DNA of 64,000 bases, from assembly GCF_007066085.1 (NCBI RefSeq), contig NZ_CP041405.1:4233001-4297000 (forward strand), written 5' to 3'. Made by a program: the position numbers and the translations under genes. Positions within the stretch are counted from its first letter, which is position 1; each line of letters begins with the position of its first letter. Below are positions 32,220-40,978 of this stretch, one piece after another. Origin of the DNA: Paenibacillus thiaminolyticus (GTDB taxonomy: Bacteria; Bacillota; Bacilli; Paenibacillales; Paenibacillaceae). The notes beneath the pieces were generated by a model. It was not told the DNA's origin. It ran no database searches and saw nothing but the letters and a program-made list of their open reading frames with translations.

Positions 32220-32515
32220 GGAGGGAATTGCTGCTATTCTACAGGAATTTCGGCTCAATGAGTCCACATCCCGAGGAATTGCTGCAAATCTACATCATTT
32301 TAGGCCCTTTTGCTTCAAAGTGGAAGAGATACGGGTGAAATTCCTGCAGTTTTGCAGGATTCCCTTTGTGGTAAAGTCGTCCATATCGAATTGCTGTACT
32401 TGCGCAGGATTTCGTTTACTGTATAGGTGTAGAATTCGTGCAGTGTTGCAGATTTCGCTTACCGAATAGGCGTGTCTGGATAAATTGTCCAGTTTTGCGG
32501 ATTTCGCATCATAGC
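32220..32515 (+). repeat. Degenerate tandem repeat, about 50-bp units with a TGCAGGATTTC core
   Basis: About six imperfect copies built on GAATTGCTGCA-TTTTGCAGGATTTCGCTT-like units, spaced 45-60 bp (near 32224, 32276, 32335, 32389, 32435, 32482). Many contain a small palindrome TGCAgtttTGCA. No gene is present between 32218 and 32723 apart from this array and the sigma gene leader. Confidence 0.65.
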
Positions 32516-32723
32516 GTTTTACATCAATTTTTCTACTGAGAGACGAGATCCGCCACATAAAAAATGAAGTGCCAAAAAACCCCTTGGACTTTCTCAACAG
32601 CCTGAAATCTCCGGGTTTTTCGTGTTTTCTTCGCAATTTTTTTGCCGTTTTCCAAAAAAGGAAAGCTAAATCCTCTTCTATATGCTCTATATAGGTGAGA
32701 GGGAAGGGAGATAAGGATGCCGC

Positions 32724-33248
32724 ATGGATATAGAGAAACTGGTGAGGACAGCCCAAAAGGGCAACGATAAAGCATTCCTGATGCTGTATCAGCAGCATGA
32801 GGCAGAGATTTACCGGACCGCCTATATGTACTTGAAGAACAAGCAGGACGCGCTCGATGTCGTTCAAGAGACGGCCTATCAGTCCTTCAAATCGATAGGG
32901 AGCTTGCGAGAGCCGCAATATTTCAAAACATGGATCCTCAAAATTGCGATCCATCGCGCCATATACATGCTCAAGCAGCGCAATAAAGTGATTCCGTTCC
33001 CCCCGGAATTCGCCGAACAAATCGACAGCTCCAGCGAGGATGATATTCCCCTCTCCTTAACGCTGCAGGATCTGCTCGATGAGCTGGATACCCATGAGAA
33101 AAGCGTCATTATGCTGAAGTACTACCAGGGGTATACGTTCAATGCGATCGCTGAAATATTGGAGCTGCCGCTAGGCTCGGCCAAGACGATATTGTACCGG
33201 GGCTTAAGCAAGCTGCGAAAAAGCTTAAAGAGAGGTGAAATCTCGTGA
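32724..33248 (+). CDS. ECF-type RNA polymerase sigma factor
   Basis: A 174-residue sigma-70 family ECF factor. Region 2 spans residues 15-75 (AFLMLYQQHEAEIYRTAYMY, QDALDVVQETAYQSFKSIGS). Region 4 spans residues 115-170 (LDTHEKSVIMLKYYQGYTFN, AIAEILELPLGSAKTILYRG). The last codons overlap the GTG start of the anti-sigma gene (GTGA), so the pair is translationally coupled. The sigma would direct transcription of its own operon in response to an envelope signal sensed by the anti-sigma protein. Confidence 0.93.
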   Translation: MDIEKLVRTAQKGNDKAFLMLYQQHEAEIYRTAYMYLKNKQDALDVVQETAYQSFKSIGSLREPQYFKTWILKIAIHRAIYMLKQRNKVIPFPPEFAEQIDSSSEDDIPLSLTLQDLLDELDTHEKSVIMLKYYQGYTFNAIAEILELPLGSAKTILYRGLSKLRKSLKRGEIS

Positions 33249-35641
33249 GTCGTCATCAACGCATTGTCGAGGAAATAGAGAAGATCGAGCTGCCTGAAGA
33301 ACTGCATCAATACAGCAAGCTGGGAATCGACCGGGCGAAGCGGGAGCTTGCTCCTTCGAGCCGGACGCGCAAAGCGGCGAAAGCGGCGGCAGCCACTGCG
33401 GCAGGCCTCCTGTTAGCGGCCGCAATCGGCGCGGCGATATCCCCTACATTTGCAGAGGTGATGAAGTCCTGGTTCTCGCTCCAGAAGGCGGACGGAGGCT
33501 TGAAGCAAGCGGCGGACGACGGCTATGCCGAATCGGTGAATAAGCAAGTCACCGATCAAGGGATTACGCTCCGGGTGAAGGAGGCGATTCACGATGTATT
33601 TCGCATCTCGATTCTGTTCGGGCTAGAACAGGACGGCAGGCCGCTGAATTCCGATCTGCTGTTCGAGACGTTCATTCCGGAAGGAACGGATGATGATCCG
33701 TACGTGAACCGGTATGAGATTATCGATGACGAGGGGAAGGTGCTGCCGCTGTCTCCGCAGCTGGTTAAATCCGAGAATGACCGGATATTGACGCTAGGGC
33801 TGGATGACCTCGTTCCCGGACATGAGGTTCAGTCTCTGTCCGATCTGCCGGATCGGATTACGGTCCGCTTCGATATCAATCAGATCGGCAAGACCCGCGG
33901 AAAATGGCATCTCGAGGTGCCGATCGATCTGTCCGCGGCGAAGGCATCGTCCAATCTCGTTCCGCTCAGCCAACGCTACATCTCGCCGCTTGGCTTCAGC
34001 ATCGATTTCAAACAGTTGCGGCACAGTCCGAGCAAGTCGGAATTGCTGCTGCAGGTTGACGAGACGCAGGCCTGGAGAAGCGAGAAGAAGATCGAGCCGA
34101 TGTTCCGGTATGAGATTAAGGATGGAGAAGGGAATATCGTCGCGGCCATGGACGGCCTGCGGCGCGGGGAGGTGAGCATCGGAAGCAGGAATGTGCTCAA
34201 GCGTTTCCTGAACGGCCAGGGCAGCATCGGACATATGAAATACCGGCATGCCTTCCTGCCTTTCCCGGATGCGAAGGAGCTGACGCTGGAATTGACGGCG
34301 ATCTATACGGAGGAACGGGCGGATAAAGAGCTGGCTGTCGCGATCGAGCCGGAGGCGCTGCGGAAGAAGCCGCTTCTGAAGGAGGTGAATGGGAAGAGCG
34401 TTACATTCAAGATGCGGGTGAAAGAGGACGAAGCTCCGGAACAGATGAAGGATGGCCGCAGTGTCTTGGCAGGCAAGGGATGGATATTGGAGGCCGATCA
34501 ACAGCTTGGTTCGGATACGCTTGATCTGCAATGGCGCATGGAGGACGGACAAGGGAAGCCGGTACAGGCACAAAGCGTGACCGAACTGGAGCAAGACGAG
34601 CAGGGGAATTACCGCAATCGCACATTGTTCTTCTTCGAGGGGCAGACTCCGGTGTATGACCGCCTCACCATGTACGTGGACAGCTGGACGAAGAAGATAC
34701 CTGTGAACTGGAGCATTCCGCTCGTTCCATCGTCAGAGGAGCTTACGCCGCTGGACGAGGTTCCAATATACGAGATGACCGTGGACGAACTGAAGCCCGG
34801 CATGGTGCGCCAAGCGGAGCAGGCGCTGCGAGAGCTCGCTCCGGGCATGGAGGCAGAGCTCTACGGCGCCGCGGAGTATTCGGATCGTTGGTTCCTCTAT
34901 GCGAAGGATAACAGCAGAAGCATCGTGATTGTGGAGAAGGCGACGATGAAGCCGATCGCCGTACAACGTTCCATTTCCTATGGCGAACTGGACGAGAAGC
35001 TGCGGAAGACCGTGGAAGACATCTTGCGCCAGCTCAGCCCCGATCAGCCGGTTGTGTTCGAGGAAGCGGTGCGAGAGAAGTCCGAGGTGAATAACCGTTG
35101 GGTGCTTCACAACGAGCACGCCGACATCATCATCAATGCGCTAACGGGCAAATTGATGGAAGCTTCGCTAAGCTATGAGCCAGGGCGATTCGATGCCGAG
35201 GCGAAGGCCGTTGCGGACACAGCGTACTCTTCTTTTGCGCAAGGCAGAGCATTGGAAATGACGCGCATGGTGCAGAGAGTGACGCCGACGCGCCATGTAT
35301 GGGAATTCTACCGGGATATGAGCCTATTGGCGGCCGTCGACGTGAAGACGAACCAGGTCCGGTCGGTCGAACAAAGCTTCAAGAATGACCATCCTGGCGA
35401 TGACATAGGAGCCAGCAAAAAGTATGCCGAACCGCGCTATACTGCAGAGCAGGCCATAGCGAAGGCGAGTCCGGCCGTAAAGGAAGTGTTCGGCATCAAC
35501 CTGGAAGGCTATGAAGTGAGCATCCGGTTGAACGAATATACGTTCACTCGCCAAGGCGCCGCGACAGTGAGAGGGACCGTGAATGCCAAGGGCGAGTTCT
35601 GGAAGCTGGAGCAGATGCCGGCAGAGGACAGCCGGCAATAA
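33245..35641 (+). CDS. Large anti-sigma factor (DUF4179) with extracytoplasmic repeats
   Basis: A 798-residue single-pass membrane protein starting at GTG. Residues 1-40 would bind the sigma factor in the cytoplasm, and residues 42-65 (Ala/Leu-rich) form the membrane segment. Residues 66-160 match DUF4179 (FAEVMKSWFSLQKADGGLKQ, ITLRVKEAIHDVFRISILFG), residues 230-490 look like the following DUF5643-type domain, and residues 515-798 carry PepSY/YcdB-like modules (VRQAEQALRELAPG, DIIINALTGKLMEASLSYEP, WEFYRDMSLLAAVDVKTNQV). Those modules resemble the next gene's product. It is much longer than usual anti-sigma factors. Confidence 0.85.
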   Translation: MSRHQRIVEEIEKIELPEELHQYSKLGIDRAKRELAPSSRTRKAAKAAAATAAGLLLAAAIGAAISPTFAEVMKSWFSLQKADGGLKQAADDGYAESVNKQVTDQGITLRVKEAIHDVFRISILFGLEQDGRPLNSDLLFETFIPEGTDDDPYVNRYEIIDDEGKVLPLSPQLVKSENDRILTLGLDDLVPGHEVQSLSDLPDRITVRFDINQIGKTRGKWHLEVPIDLSAAKASSNLVPLSQRYISPLGFSIDFKQLRHSPSKSELLLQVDETQAWRSEKKIEPMFRYEIKDGEGNIVAAMDGLRRGEVSIGSRNVLKRFLNGQGSIGHMKYRHAFLPFPDAKELTLELTAIYTEERADKELAVAIEPEALRKKPLLKEVNGKSVTFKMRVKEDEAPEQMKDGRSVLAGKGWILEADQQLGSDTLDLQWRMEDGQGKPVQAQSVTELEQDEQGNYRNRTLFFFEGQTPVYDRLTMYVDSWTKKIPVNWSIPLVPSSEELTPLDEVPIYEMTVDELKPGMVRQAEQALRELAPGMEAELYGAAEYSDRWFLYAKDNSRSIVIVEKATMKPIAVQRSISYGELDEKLRKTVEDILRQLSPDQPVVFEEAVREKSEVNNRWVLHNEHADIIINALTGKLMEASLSYEPGRFDAEAKAVADTAYSSFAQGRALEMTRMVQRVTPTRHVWEFYRDMSLLAAVDVKTNQVRSVEQSFKNDHPGDDIGASKKYAEPRYTAEQAIAKASPAVKEVFGINLEGYEVSIRLNEYTFTRQGAATVRGTVNAKGEFWKLEQMPAEDSRQ

Positions 35642-35673
35642 CAATCGTTATGAGATGAAGGAGGAGTTTTTCC

Positions 35674-36735
35674 ATGAAAATGAATAAACTACTGGCGGTA
35701 ACACTGGCATGCAGTCTGTTCGCCGCCACCCCTGTTATCGCTGCGCAAGCCGCTATGAACAATGAAGGACCGCAGACGGTTCAGTTCGCGGATATGGATC
35801 GCCAGCTTGCCGACGCGGCGGAACAAGCCATTGCGCAATACGGCAACGGAAAAGCATTTCAACTGGAAGAAGCGCTAAAAGGTGAATATTTTGTAGACGA
35901 GAAAACAAAAAGAGGGATCTGGTATATCTCGGCCAAGGATCGGAGCGCTGTGGTATCGCTTGATGCGGTGTCCGGCGAAGTGCTGAGCGTGTCGCTTACT
36001 TATGATATGGACGAATTATCCGGAGAGTACGAGGCGAAGCTGAAGTCGGCGCAGGCGGCTGTTAAGGAATTGAACGGCAAGGGAGAGCTGTCCTTTGTGC
36101 GCGCACATTTTTTTAAAGACAATAACAAAGGGCATGAAAGTGAGACGCTATCCTTCCAAACGGAAGACGGGCAGTTCGTTGCTATCGACATGAAGACGGG
36201 TAAGCCGAATAGTTATATTTTGAAATCGAAGGCGGCGGATGTGGATCGCAGCATCGTCGCGGCGGCCGAACAGGCGGTCAAGAGCATGGGAGTGGCCAAG
36301 GTACAGCCATTTACCGAGATTGAGCACCGCCAAGTAGACGGCGAAGCGGCCGGCGAAGTCTGGGTGCTGAAGCGGACCGTCGACGTGAACGGCGATAAGA
36401 GCAACAAGAAATCATTCATGACCGATGGGCAAGGCAGAGCGTTCGTCGTGAAGGAGTCGGTCATTATCGAAGCAAAGACAGGCAAGCCGGTGTCCGTAAC
36501 GATCCCGTCGAACGAAGCTGGCAAGAAGACGAAGACGCTGACCAAGGAGGACAGCATCAAGCTGGTGAAGCCGATTGCGCAAAAGTTGTTCGACGCAGAC
36601 TTGTCCTCCTATACATTGAAAATCGATAAAGACTGGGGAGACTATAAATTCAGCAGCAAGGGCAAAGAGACGATCGTTGCCAAAATTAATCAAGCCGGCG
36701 AACTCGTTCGCATCGAGCGCAAAGTAAAAAAATAA
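35674..36735 (+). CDS. Secreted PepSY/YcdB-like protein
   Basis: A 353-residue exported protein with signal peptide MNKLLAVTLACSLFAATPVI then AAQAA. The mature part has repeating PepSY-like units of about 80-90 residues: QLADAAEQAIAQYGNGKAFQ, RGIWYISAKDRSAVVSLDAV, QFVAIDMKTGKPNSYILKSK, VWVLKRTVDVNGDK, VIIEAKTGKPVSV, and LVKPIAQKLFDADLSSYTLK. These units resemble those at the C-terminus of the anti-sigma factor 32 bp upstream, so it is probably part of the same sigma regulon, perhaps as an inhibitor or co-sensor. Function unknown. Confidence 0.75.
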   Translation: MKMNKLLAVTLACSLFAATPVIAAQAAMNNEGPQTVQFADMDRQLADAAEQAIAQYGNGKAFQLEEALKGEYFVDEKTKRGIWYISAKDRSAVVSLDAVSGEVLSVSLTYDMDELSGEYEAKLKSAQAAVKELNGKGELSFVRAHFFKDNNKGHESETLSFQTEDGQFVAIDMKTGKPNSYILKSKAADVDRSIVAAAEQAVKSMGVAKVQPFTEIEHRQVDGEAAGEVWVLKRTVDVNGDKSNKKSFMTDGQGRAFVVKESVIIEAKTGKPVSVTIPSNEAGKKTKTLTKEDSIKLVKPIAQKLFDADLSSYTLKIDKDWGDYKFSSKGKETIVAKINQAGELVRIERKVKK

Positions 36736-36797
36736 GAGAGATATTCGGAACGCGAACAAAGCAAGGGTTCCGGTCAACGACATAAGATTGGCCGAAG

Positions 36798-36822
36798 GGG
36801 GCGCCGTAGAGGCGCCCTTCTG
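36798..36822 (+). terminator. Terminator of the sigma operon
   Basis: GGGGCGCC-GTAG-AGGCGCCC hairpin followed by a weak TTCTGCT tract. The rest of 36823-37031 holds no convincing gene; a second hairpin (CTGCCTTC...GAAGGCAG, 36990-37022) lies just beyond the stop of the minus-strand lipoprotein gene. Confidence 0.55.
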
Positions 36823-37031
36823 CTATTGCTCGCAGGATGAAGATAGGTGGGGGAGTACAGAGTGGACCCAAGATATCAATTGGCCAATCGCGCAGGGGAT
36901 TATCGACATTTTGCTGCCACTGGACAAGTTGCTAGTGCCGGCTGTGAAAGAAGTAGCGCATTCCATACCATGTTAAATGTTAAGAAATCTGCCTTCAGGC
37001 CCAATTGGACCAAGAAGGCAGCTGTTTGCAT

Positions 37032-38231
37032 TTAGAGGTCGGATAACATCTGAAAATCATATAAATACACTTCCGGCGAGATGGCATCCTTCACCTTCGG
37101 AATGCGCAGCTCCTGCTGCAAGGAACCGTCCGCCAAGCGGTATTGCTCCACCTTGTGTGCTTGAAGAGCGGCATCATAGCGGAACAGGTAGAAATGAGTC
37201 CCCCGCGCATACCCCATCTCCTGGTTCCGATCAAAAGTCGGTTTGAAGCCGGAGAGGGAATACGTCTGTCCGGCCGTGCGCGTGTCAAGCGCGAAGGGGA
37301 AGACGGTTCCATAGCCATCCACGTAGTACAGCTTTCCCCCTGCCGTGCCGAGGCTATTCGCGCTGAGCGAGAAATAGCGATTATCCAACTCTTCTCCATA
37401 CGTATGCAGCAGATAGACGTTAGCCGTATGCGAATCGGTGTCGATCTCCATCAGCTGCAGCTTGACGCGATTGTCCGGGTTGCGCATGGAAAAGACGGCA
37501 TACAGCCTCTCTTGAACAGATACGATGTCCGTCTGTACGATCAGAGACCCGGTATCTATATCCAACAGCGGGTATTTGGCAGATATCAGCTGGTCGTCCC
37601 GGGGCTCCATGGCGATTAGGCTCAGCCCTTGAAGCGATGCGTGCTCGGAGGTTAAAGCGTATACCGTGTGTCCGTCGCTGCCCTGGGCTTCGACGAATTC
37701 GCGGATTTCCCGGCAGTAGTGATGATTGTTGTCTCCCCAGCGCAGGATGGAGATGTAATCGTCATTCGAAGCGACGCCTTGATTGAACATGGAATAATAC
37801 TGCCTGCTTCCGGTCAGATAGCCTGACATTTGCCGATATCCGGCGCTTACTGGACAAGGGGAGGTGTAAGAAGCGGGCTTCGCCTCGTCCGTTTGCACCT
37901 CGATTTCGTGTTTGCGCTGGATGACCAGACTGTCCTGATCGGGAAGCTTGACCGGAGAGCCCCATTCCAAGCCTTCTCCAAGGAGGGTCTGAATGGCTCC
38001 TTCCCGATTCATGCGAACAAGATAGGATGTCCCTTTATTGTAGTACTCCTTCGGCAGTGAGGTGGAATAATAGACAAGGGCGACGGTATCGTCGAGCCGC
38101 ATATCGATCTGAGATGAAGGAAGAGAATCTGGGTGGCTGCATGAGAGCAACGTACTGGAGAGGATAAGCAGGCAGAGCAGCAGAGACATCCGCTTAACGA
38201 CTCCGGGCGGCTTCGTATCGTAGGATATCAT
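37032..38231 (-). CDS. Lipoprotein of unknown function, beta-propeller-like
   Basis: A 399-residue lipoprotein. A signal sequence with lipobox LILSSTLLSCS gives a lipidated Cys near residue 31. The rest has repeated short beta-rich blocks (DTVALVYYSTSLPKEYYNKG, SLIVQTDIVSVQERLYAVFS, GKLYYVDGYGTVFPFALDTR, GTHFYLFRYDAA) that suggest a propeller. No family is recognised. The start may be 38231 or the internal ATG at 38189; neither has a strong ribosome binding site. It follows the hydrolase gene by 16 bp on the same strand, so they are likely cotranscribed. Confidence 0.7.
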   Translation of the reverse strand: MISYDTKPPGVVKRMSLLLCLLILSSTLLSCSHPDSLPSSQIDMRLDDTVALVYYSTSLPKEYYNKGTSYLVRMNREGAIQTLLGEGLEWGSPVKLPDQDSLVIQRKHEIEVQTDEAKPASYTSPCPVSAGYRQMSGYLTGSRQYYSMFNQGVASNDDYISILRWGDNNHHYCREIREFVEAQGSDGHTVYALTSEHASLQGLSLIAMEPRDDQLISAKYPLLDIDTGSLIVQTDIVSVQERLYAVFSMRNPDNRVKLQLMEIDTDSHTANVYLLHTYGEELDNRYFSLSANSLGTAGGKLYYVDGYGTVFPFALDTRTAGQTYSLSGFKPTFDRNQEMGYARGTHFYLFRYDAALQAHKVEQYRLADGSLQQELRIPKVKDAISPEVYLYDFQMLSDL

Positions 38232-38247
38232 AGTGGAGCGAGCTTAC

Positions 38248-38964
38248 TTAATAACTCTTCAAGGTGAGGAACATAGGAGAATCCCGGATATCGACGGGAT
38301 AGACGCCCAGGCCGCCATCCTTATCGATATCGATTTTCGCTTTTTCTTTGAAGGCGCACCATACAAGCTTGGAGCAGTTCTTATCCCCGATGCACGAAGT
38401 CGTGCGATTCGTGGCGAAGTTGTAGGAGTAGCTCTCACCGATGCGGCCGTGCGCCCAGTCGGCGGCTTGCTCTCTTGCGGAAGCGCTTGCATATTGTGAC
38501 TTCGGAGTCAAGATTTTGGAGCCTGAATCTACGCGTTTGTCGATGAGCTTCACCTTGCGCACGCCTGAGCCGGGTACAGATTCCACGATGTAGTCGGTGG
38601 TGTAGTAGATGCCGACATGTCCGTGCGGGATCCCGGCTGTGGAGGCCGTCTCGAAGAAGACATTGCCTTTGCTGCTGGACGCCAGCTGATAGGCGCCGTC
38701 GCCTTTGCCCCCATGCACCGTTATTTTGTTCTGCAGTGCGGGCTTTTTCGCGAGAAGCTCGTCGTACATTTGGCTGGCAATGACATCATGCGGGAGCTTG
38801 GTGACTTGGGAAGCGTATTCAATGTCGGATACGAGCTGCTCCTTGGTGACATGCGGATACACATCCAAGATACGCTCCAGGATATCACCGTCCTGACCGC
38901 GGGCGCTAACCGTTGCAGGAACGATCAGCAGAAGCACAAGAATGGCAAGCACAACCTTTTTCAT
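38248..38964 (-). CDS. Secreted permuted papain-like hydrolase (YiiX/NlpC-P60-like)
   Basis: A 238-residue exported protein. The ATG at 38964 (MKKVVLAILVLLLIVPATVS then ARG) follows AGGAGGG and begins a clean signal peptide; the open frame upstream is not used. The C-terminal domain has the permuted papain layout: GIPHGHVGIYYTTDYIVESV with the catalytic His, then NCSKLVWCAFKEKAKIDID with the catalytic Cys after it. Related proteins act on peptidoglycan or lipid amides. It lies directly upstream of the lipoprotein gene. Confidence 0.8.
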   Translation of the reverse strand: MKKVVLAILVLLLIVPATVSARGQDGDILERILDVYPHVTKEQLVSDIEYASQVTKLPHDVIASQMYDELLAKKPALQNKITVHGGKGDGAYQLASSSKGNVFFETASTAGIPHGHVGIYYTTDYIVESVPGSGVRKVKLIDKRVDSGSKILTPKSQYASASAREQAADWAHGRIGESYSYNFATNRTTSCIGDKNCSKLVWCAFKEKAKIDIDKDGGLGVYPVDIRDSPMFLTLKSY

Positions 38965-39066
38965 CATATTCCCTCCTAGCATGTAAAGTATACTTTCAAG
39001 GATAGTATATAGGCGGTGTGGAAAAATATTCAAAAAAATTACTTATTTATATGGCATATGCCGGCT

Positions 39067-40335
39067 TTACTGCTTCAGCCACTGATCGATCTGGCTCTGA
39101 GCTTGACCTGCCCATGATAGTTCCAAGTGATTGAGCGGCAGCGTGACATTGCCCGCGACGCGGCCAATCCCTTGCACGGCTGCCGCGCTTTGCACGAAGA
39201 CGACGCCATCGCTCGGGCCCGTATGCTCGTTATGCATGTTCGGGATGTCGTTCTGATTGCCGGATAACAGATACGTTGAGATGCTGGCTGGAATGCCGGC
39301 CGCCAAGATGGCGTCTACCAACGATCCTTGCTGCATGGCGGAGTCGATCCCGTCGCCTGCGGTGAAGAAGCCTTGCCCGCCGTTGTAGGTCGTATACCAG
39401 TCCTGTTCATTGACGGGCAGCGGGTGGACATTGACCCATTTGGCCAGCATTTGCTTCTGTCCGGGGAAGAAATCGCCCGCCGCTGTTCGGTAAATGGAGA
39501 GCTCGGGGTAATTGCGCCATACGCCGTAGCACATCATGCGCGTATGAGGCGAAGGGGCGTTCATGCTGCCGCCGCATTCGGGGATAATGCCGTAATTGAA
39601 TGTCCAGCCGTGCCGGAATATAAGATCCGTGCCCTTATTCGGATTGGCGATCAGAATCAGCTTGCGGATATCTCCCGCATAGGCCGTGCCGCCCGGCTTG
39701 CGAACGGACGACGCGTACATGCGGGAAGCGAATGCGCCTTTGCTCCAGCCGATGACATCAACCTTGCCCTCGCCGGTCACCTTTTTGATGATCTGAATGG
39801 CATCATGGATAAGCTCTGCGGCATAATAGTTGTCCCCGTGCTTATGTCCGAAATTAATGGCGAATACTTTATATCCTTGGCTAACCAGGAACTGCATCAG
39901 TCCCGTGTCCGGGCAGGAGGAAGCCCCGCATGTATTCGGACCGAACTCGTTCGGATTGGCCCATGCCCGATCCGCATTATCATTGGCTCCATGAACAAGA
40001 AGGACCGGGGTTGGGTTAGGATTGGTCTGATACTGCGGCGCATAGTAGAGGAGCCAACGGCTGGAGTGCGGCTGCTTCGCGCCGCCGAAGAACTGAGCAC
40101 GCTGGCCGATCTGATCTCCCCGTCCATCCTCAGGATAATGTTCTGGCGCGAACATCGGATTGTTGTCTTTCCAGCGTTCCACTTTGCTCCATCCATTGGC
40201 GATCTCGGTGTACGTGTATTCCAGCATGAGCGTAGATCCTGATGCTTCACCCGCCTGTGCGGATACGGCGTTTGCCAGGATGGTGCAGAGTAACAGCGCC
40301 ATGATGATCATGGCAGACATCCATCGCTTCGTCAT
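39067..40335 (-). CDS. Secreted lipase-like alpha/beta hydrolase
   Basis: A 422-residue exported hydrolase. The ATG at 40335 follows GGGAGG by 5 bp and opens a signal peptide (MTKRWMSAMIIMALLLCTIL then ANAVSAQA); the longer frame to 40482 is rejected. Features: PTPVLLVHGANDNADRAWAN (oxyanion region), a cysteine pair in NTCGASSCPDTG, nucleophile elbow VIGWSKGAFA (GxSxG), an acid candidate in AGDGID, and a C-terminal His in PLNHLELSWA. It resembles class I lipase/esterase proteins. The substrate is unknown. Confidence 0.82.
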   Translation of the reverse strand: MTKRWMSAMIIMALLLCTILANAVSAQAGEASGSTLMLEYTYTEIANGWSKVERWKDNNPMFAPEHYPEDGRGDQIGQRAQFFGGAKQPHSSRWLLYYAPQYQTNPNPTPVLLVHGANDNADRAWANPNEFGPNTCGASSCPDTGLMQFLVSQGYKVFAINFGHKHGDNYYAAELIHDAIQIIKKVTGEGKVDVIGWSKGAFASRMYASSVRKPGGTAYAGDIRKLILIANPNKGTDLIFRHGWTFNYGIIPECGGSMNAPSPHTRMMCYGVWRNYPELSIYRTAAGDFFPGQKQMLAKWVNVHPLPVNEQDWYTTYNGGQGFFTAGDGIDSAMQQGSLVDAILAAGIPASISTYLLSGNQNDIPNMHNEHTGPSDGVVFVQSAAAVQGIGRVAGNVTLPLNHLELSWAGQAQSQIDQWLKQ

Positions 40336-40558
40336 GACATCCTCCCTTTCGTCAGCTGCATTCATGCAGCGCAGGTAATAAGCGCCTCGCGGCACATTAC
40401 GGTCACGATACAGGAAGGCGGTTACAAAGGAGTTGCTCATGACGTGCTGCATAGATATGGTATAATGTGGATTCGCAGACATGGATCCATATGGCGGCTC
40501 TTGCAGAAGGCGAGCGCTGAGATGAGTGGCTCTACCGAGTTACATTGGAGGAAAAAAA

Positions 40559-40737
40559 GTGAAGAAGACGATGATATGGAATCGGCTTCAAGGAGATGGA
40601 ATGGAGACGGCGCGGCTCGAAGTGGACGAGAACGGAATGATCCTTGCTTACGAGGATCAATGGGCAAGCCTGTAACCAACCTGGATCAAGCAGGGTATTT
40701 TTATCTTGACCCTATGTATCCTTTTGAATTAACATAG
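40559..40737 (+). pseudogene. Truncated gene remnant (possibly glycolipid-binding family)
   Basis: A GTG with GGAGG upstream opens a 38-codon frame MKKTMIWNRLQGDGMETARL then EVDENGMILAY, which ends early. In another frame the sequence then reads VTNLDQAGYFYLDPMYPFEL and stops. The two pieces look like the head and tail of one protein with the middle deleted. The head resembles the start of the putative glycolipid-binding family (DUF1089), but this is uncertain. A TATAAT promoter element lies near 40461. Confidence 0.45.
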
Positions 40738-40743
40738 AAAATA

Positions 40744-40858
40744 TAAAGGGGAGTAGCTGTTCAATAAAGTCGTCACTACGAGGATAACACCTCCGGCTTT
40801 GTTGGCAACGATGATTGCTGGCGAGACCTTTACCATGACGGTAAAGGTCTTTATTTAT
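40744..40858 (+). promoter_or_regulatory. yybP-ykoY (Mn2+) riboswitch
   Basis: The leader has the signature features of this class: AAAGGGGAGTAGC near the 5' end, a GGCTTTGTTGGCAACGATG segment, and GCTGGCGAGACCTTTA closing P1. It sits upstream of a TerC-family gene, a standard target. Mn2+ binding is known to turn on such genes; the following stems GGTAAAGG / CCTTTACC can pair alternatively with the terminator that follows. Confidence 0.9.
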
Positions 40859-40859
40859 G

Positions 40860-40897
40860 GCCTTTACCGTGATCGGTAGAGGCTATTTTTGTTTTTA
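40860..40897 (+). terminator. Riboswitch expression-platform terminator
   Basis: GCCTTTACCG-TGAT-CGGTAGAGGC followed by TATTTTTGTTTTT, 80 bp before the TerC-type gene. The left arm can instead pair with aptamer-proximal GGTAAAGG, giving an on/off switch. Confidence 0.8.
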
Positions 40898-40978
40898 AGG
40901 GGTGTTGCCCGGGCTAGTTCATAATTGTTAGCGATTGAAGACAGGATATATATGACATTCGAGATAGGAGAGGGTACG

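Noticed and set aside
36788..37035. Two overlapping 62-codon plus-strand frames
   Set aside because: They cross a terminator hairpin and have no convincing start or family features.
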